From Reclinomonas americana ATCC 50394 (Eukaryota > Jakobida > Jakobea > Jakobida): 22,731 bases of DNA. Made by a program: the position numbers and the translations under genes. This document shows positions 19,035-22,731 of the stretch, piece after piece; the first letter of the stretch is position 1, and each line of letters opens with the position of its first letter. Under the pieces are notes generated by a model, which was not told the origin of the DNA, ran no database searches, and worked only from the letters and a program-made list of their open reading frames with translations. The stretch lies in the NCBI GenBank assembly GCA_048213135.1, contig PS015366.1, positions 16,848 through 39,578 on the forward strand, given 5' to 3'.

Positions 19035-21078
19035 ATGCTTCTCACGCGACTCAGAGCGTTCAGTGAGGCATTGGAGGCCATGCGCGTAGAGGCAGATCTG
19101 GAGGTGATCAGAGAGGAGTCAGAGTGGCTGATCCAGCAAGGTCTTCCACAAGATCACTCGCTGTCACTAGTTGTTGTTGTCTGCTCACACACGTACACGC
19201 GCGCACTCTCACAGTCACTGTGGAGGTTGAGCAGCTACACTCGGGCTATCCCTCGCCTCTTCTGGTGGTCGAGGCCGAGGCAGTGCTTTCGGTCATGGGA
19301 AGAGTGGCGAGGGAGGTGCATGCGAGGGGTGCGGTGGTGTTTCCGCGCGGAGGCGACTGGCTGCGTGCGTTCAAGAACCTCAGCGCGCGGTGGGCGGGGT
19401 TTGTGGCGTCGCCTGTCGCTGTGCAGCAGTGTTGTTGCGTGGGGAAAAGGGGAAGGAGAAGGGAGAAGGGGAGGAAAGGGACAAGAAAGGAGAGGGCGAG
19501 ATCAGGATCCATTCTCGTTGAGCTGCAGGGGAGGTAATAGTGGGCAGAGAGGAGATGCGAGAATGAGATAGTGAGTGGAGGAGAGGTCGTATGAGAGAAG
19601 GGGGGAAGAGATAAGGATGAGCAGGGACCAGGATAAAGGAAAATTGAAGGAAGAGGGCCAGTCGTTCTCGTTGAGCAGCTGGGGAGGTAATAGTGGGCTG
19701 AGAGGAGAGGCAAGAATGCGGCAGTGAGTGGAGGAGAGAAGGGGGAAGGGAGGATGAGCAGGGATAAGCTTAAAGATAAAGGAAAATTGAAGGAAGAGGG
19801 CCAGTTGTTCTCGTTGAGTAATAGGGGAGGTAATAGTGAGCAGAGAGGAAAGGCCGGAATGAGGCAGTGAGTGGAGGAGAGCGGTGTGAGAGAGAAGGGG
19901 ACAAGGGAGGAGAATGAGCAGGGATAAGGATGAAAGGAAAAATGAAGGAAGAGTGACACAAGCTTGGTGTAACGGAGGATGCTGGCATGAGCGGAAGGAA
20001 TGGAGGGCAGGGGAGTGGAGGAGATAGTGGAAGAGAGCATGAGACACTGAGAGAATTCAGAGCAGCAGATGGGAAGGAGAGAAGTGGAGAGAAAGGAACA
20101 AGGAGAGTTCTCCTTCTCACGTCGGTGCTCCGTGAATTCCTTTCTCATCCCCTTCTGTTGTCCCCTTGAGCTTCCTTCCCGTCTCTCCTCCCTTCTCGCC
20201 CACTCTGTTGCTCTGTACGTAAGGGAGAGACACCAGGGTTGCCTGTGCTTGAGGGCCTCAGAGTTTACATTCTTATCGGTCTCATTCTCCTCCTTTCCCT
20301 TCACAGTGAAGCACCTGGCGAGAAGGAGACGCGGACACGATGCGCATGGGAGTGGCGACGACGATGGCGATAAGGAAGAGCTCGCAGCAGCGGTGCAGTG
20401 CTTGCAGGGCCGCGTGCAGGAGCTGGTGACTGACGGTGTGTTGGTGGCACTCCGACCTAATTCACAACACTCTTCGTTATCCTGACTTGAGCTGTCGCAG
20501 CATCGTTCCGATGGTGCGTCGAGTCGATGGCAGACGTGGAGCACTCGGGTTCATCGGTGTGGATACGGCGCGGCGGCCCAGACACGTGCGTGGTCAAGTG
20601 CCGCGGCGCGCGGGAGCTGTCGGAGAGGCCCGTGTATCTGTCGTTTCTGGTCGAGTGTACCGTGCTGGCGGTGGATGCGGCCGCCAATCCGCGCTTCGCC
20701 GTGGGTGTGAGGGAGGACTCGCACGACTTGTCGACGATGGATCGCGCCACGGCGCGGTACGTCAAGCCGTTTGTGCAAGAGTCTGGCATTGCGTTTTCGT
20801 TTGGCGACACCCTCGGCCTCACGCTGAATCGAACCACCGGTCTGTCTTCTGTTTTCCGTCGCCGTCAACCATCGCTGCTCACTCGTGTTGCGCACACAAC
20901 AGGCGACGTGTTTGTGTGGTCGTCAAGGCAGCAAGAGGCACGCCGGCTCAGCTGCGACTTGCCGCCGCTGGAAAACCCGGTGGCATTTGTGCGCCTCACT
21001 CCCGGCATTCGCGTCACCCTGCAGCCGCACGCACCCGTGCCGGCCGACTGCGTGAAGCGCATGTATGGTTCTGGCTAG
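19035..21078 (+). CDS. SPRY-like domain protein, tandem paralog 3
   Basis: Exons 19035-19140, 19215-19433, 20307-20435, 20501-20839 and 20903-21078 join in frame to 322 residues. An ATG at 19023 in the same frame would add four residues. The N-terminal part (ALEAMRVEADLEVIREE, then VTVEVEQLHSGYPSP and LLVVEAEAVLSVMGRV) resembles that of paralog 1 (AYVEVQRKRPWSPALLL). A basic-acidic linker follows, then the SPRY-like part: FRWCVESM, PVYLSFLVECTV, RFAVGVRED, FGDTLGLTLNRTTG and, after the last intron, DVFVWSSR. It is the shortest paralog and lacks the long Ser/Pro linker of paralog 2. The last three introns, and the first, are all phase 1. The gene is convergent with the RING gene downstream. 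Function is unknown. Confidence 0.75.
19434..20306 (+). repeat. Expanded intron of paralog 3 containing a ~150-bp minisatellite
   Basis: This 873-nt intron has donor GTTGCGTG and acceptor TTCACAG, both phase 1. Three clear tandem copies start TTCTCGTTGAG at 19512, 19665 and 19808 (periods 153 and 143 bp). Each contains GGGGAGGTAATAGTG, AGTGAGTGGAGGAGAG and AATTGAAGGAAGAGG or a close variant. A more diverged fourth copy may follow from about 19960. The plus (sense) strand is purine-rich until about 20110, then becomes pyrimidine-rich before the acceptor. Confidence 0.85.
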
Positions 21079-21106
21079 AGAGAGGGAGAGGGAGAACAAT
21101 ACTAGG

Positions 21107-21112
21107 AATAAA
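21107..21112 (+). terminator. Probable poly(A) signal of paralog 3
   Basis: AATAAA lies 29 bases after the stop codon of paralog 3 on its sense strand. It is the only canonical poly(A) hexamer well placed behind a stop codon in this window, so its use here is plausible rather than shown. Confidence 0.5.
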
Positions 21113-21165
21113 GAAGTACATGTTATACAAGGCAGATGGTTTTACAACAGAAATTTTTCACAAAT

Positions 21166-21185
21166 GCGGCGGCGGCGGCGGCGGA
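21166..21185. repeat. GCG/CGG trinucleotide run
   Basis: About six GGC/CGG units lie between the convergent ends of paralog 3 and the RING gene, in the 3' flank of both. Non-coding on present models. Confidence 0.8.
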
Positions 21186-21191
21186 GCATAC

Positions 21192-22731
21192 TCACGCCGC
21201 ACCACCTCCGACACCTCCATGGCGCGACAGCCGCGCCACACGACCCGCACCGACGCTGCCTGTGACGGCACTCGACGACAGCAGCGATGAGGAGGAGCGA
21301 GGCGGCATGGTTGTCATGGTGGACGAGCGCGTCATGACGGTTCGGCCACTGCTGGCCGTGGTGGTGGTGGTAGTGGTCGACGCAATGCTGCTCGTCCGCG
21401 ACAAGTGGCGCACGGTGCCACTGGATGCCACCTGCGGCTGCGACGACGACGACATCATGTCACCGAGTCGCGGTGCGCGACGCACATGCGACGCGAGTGT
21501 CGACGGAACCGCGCGTGTGGAGCCCGTGGCGGCCGCCAGACCCGGCGACGACATACGGCGCGACTGGCCGGCACCGCGACTCTCGCTACGCGGCGCTGAC
21601 GACGACGAAAGCGGAACAGAGCCAGCAGGCCGAATGCTCGCAGAGGGCGAGGCGCCGGCGATTGATGATCGGCTGACGGGGCGGAAGGGATCGGCCATGC
21701 CCGTTGGCATTGGGGCCACACTGCGAGTGGTCGTCAGAGAGGAAGGCAAAGGACAAGATGGGAGACAGAGGGGGGTGTACCGTTGTTGGCGAGTTGGGGA
21801 AGGGCGACGAACAGGCGCCGGGGCAGTGGAATCAAAGGCTGCGTTGGGGGGAGTGAGATTGTGAGAGAAAGAAACTCTTTCAAAGTATAAATCCACAAAC
21901 CTGCCATGAGTGACGAGGCCGCGGCCGCAGCCGACGACGTCGCCGAGCGGAAGGAGCGCGGAGCAGCGCTCGCCTGGCGCGGTAACGACTCACTCAACTC
22001 GGCGACATTGCCGCTGCGCACGTCACCCAGCGACTGTGTCGACGAGCGAAGCGGCGAGCTGCGACGGCGACTGGGAGCCGCGGAGACGGATGCCGCCAGC
22101 GCCGCGCCTGCGAGCTCGGTGGAGCGAGCCACCGCCGACGACAAGCGCTGCCGTGTAATCGAGGAGGAGGCCGCAGATGGCGGTCGCATGAGTGGAGGAG
22201 GAGGCGGTGGAGGTGAGGGCGGGGATGACGACGAGGCTGATGAGGAGGGTGCGGGCTGTCGCGGTAGCGGCGCTCGCGAGACAGGCTGCTCTTGCTGGTT
22301 GCCCAACACATTCGCCCGCGCACTGGCAAAGTTTGAGGAGGAGGACGGTCGCCACAGTCCACGCGATGACGGTGCACGACCGCTATTACCACCACCACTA
22401 CCGCTTGCGCCGCTGCTGAAAGCCAGCGGAGGAGGTGGGGGCGGAGAGGGAGGAACTAGCTGGTCGACCTGGGCGACACGACGAAAACAGAGGGGGGTGA
22501 TGCACGGCAACGGTAGTGAGGCGCATGCGGCACTCACAGGCAGCAGTGGCTGAGGTGGCGGCAGTGGTCGGAGTGCGGCAGACAGGGGTCGTGAGCGGGC
22601 CGGCGCCGGTGACCCTGGTGGCATCGACGACGCGGTGGTGCTCGTCGCTCCGCGGCCCTCCTCGGCCAGTGCATCGCGTACGTCGTTTCGGCAGAGCGGG
22701 CACTGCGTGCTGGTTTTGAACCAGGTGCGGA
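21192..22731 (-). CDS. RING-H2 finger protein, C-terminal part (5' end outside window)
   Basis: The sense strand enters the window reading RTWFKTSTQCPLCRNDV. This is the distal half of a RING-H2 zinc finger: a Trp just before the last CPxC pair, as in many RING-type E3 ubiquitin ligases that recruit ubiquitin-loaded E2 enzymes. The earlier zinc ligands are upstream of the window, so the domain class is inferred from this half. A tail of about 430 residues follows, rich in Ser, Pro, Ala and Thr, with poly-Pro and poly-Thr runs, and probably disordered. Exons 22731-22538, 22468-21901, 21838-21781 and 21720-21192 join in frame to a TGA at 21194-21192 (about 448 residues in the window). The stop overlaps a strong donor-like GTGAGTATG, so the true 3' end is uncertain. 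No poly(A) hexamer is seen. Confidence 0.7.

Noticed and set aside
19512-19960. CRISPR-like repeat-spacer organisation
   Set aside because: The repeats are contiguous 143-153 bp units with no unique spacers, in a eukaryotic intron.
19246-20544. A 432-residue minus-strand open frame
   Set aside because: It is the antisense of the minisatellite intron and flanking exons of paralog 3, with repetitive Ser/Pro/Leu composition and no recognisable domain.
20551-20895. Antisense open frame within paralog 3
   Set aside because: Shadow of a GC-rich coding exon; the plus-strand frame shows family conservation and matching intron positions.

Overview
The window is nuclear DNA of a microbial eukaryote. 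It is GC-rich and gene-dense, and the genes are cut by many introns, most of them 50-80 nt. It encodes autophagy (ATG2) and BBSome (BBS7) genes, so the organism very probably has, or recently had, a cilium or flagellum. The sequence alone does not place it in a lineage. No bacterial features, tRNA, rRNA, transposon ORF or CRISPR array was recognised.

Layout: (1) 62-7575, plus strand, the 3' part of ATG2 (about 25 exons, about 1,980 residues in the window, 5' end outside). (2) 7691-14163, minus strand, a complete BBS7 gene (13 modelled exons, about 761 residues), convergent with ATG2. Four of its introns are expanded, filled with polypurine/polypyrimidine DNA, and two of these hold assembly gaps (9622-10015 and 11983-12926). 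A 65-bp ATG2-like fragment sits at the edge of the first gap. (3) 14164-14465, a divergent spacer with a duplicated start-proximal element. (4) 14466-21078, plus strand, three consecutive genes that share a SPRY-like domain and three intron positions, all phase 1, so they are diverged tandem paralogs. The second and third each have one intron of about 0.9 kb made of degenerate tandem repeats. (5) 21192-22731, minus strand, the 3' part of a RING-H2 protein with a long disordered C-terminal tail, convergent with the third SPRY-like gene.

The genes do not form an obvious pathway. ATG2 acts in autophagosome membrane lipid transfer and BBS7 in ciliary membrane traffic; the SPRY-like proteins are probably binding proteins of unknown partner, and the RING protein is a probable ubiquitin ligase. 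The two most notable observations are a recurrent unusual 5' splice site, GTTGCGT, seen at about a dozen frame-checked introns in five genes on both strands, and the SPRY-like tandem family. Exon boundaries were read by eye from frame continuity, splice signals and remembered family similarity, so individual junctions may be off by one or a few bases.
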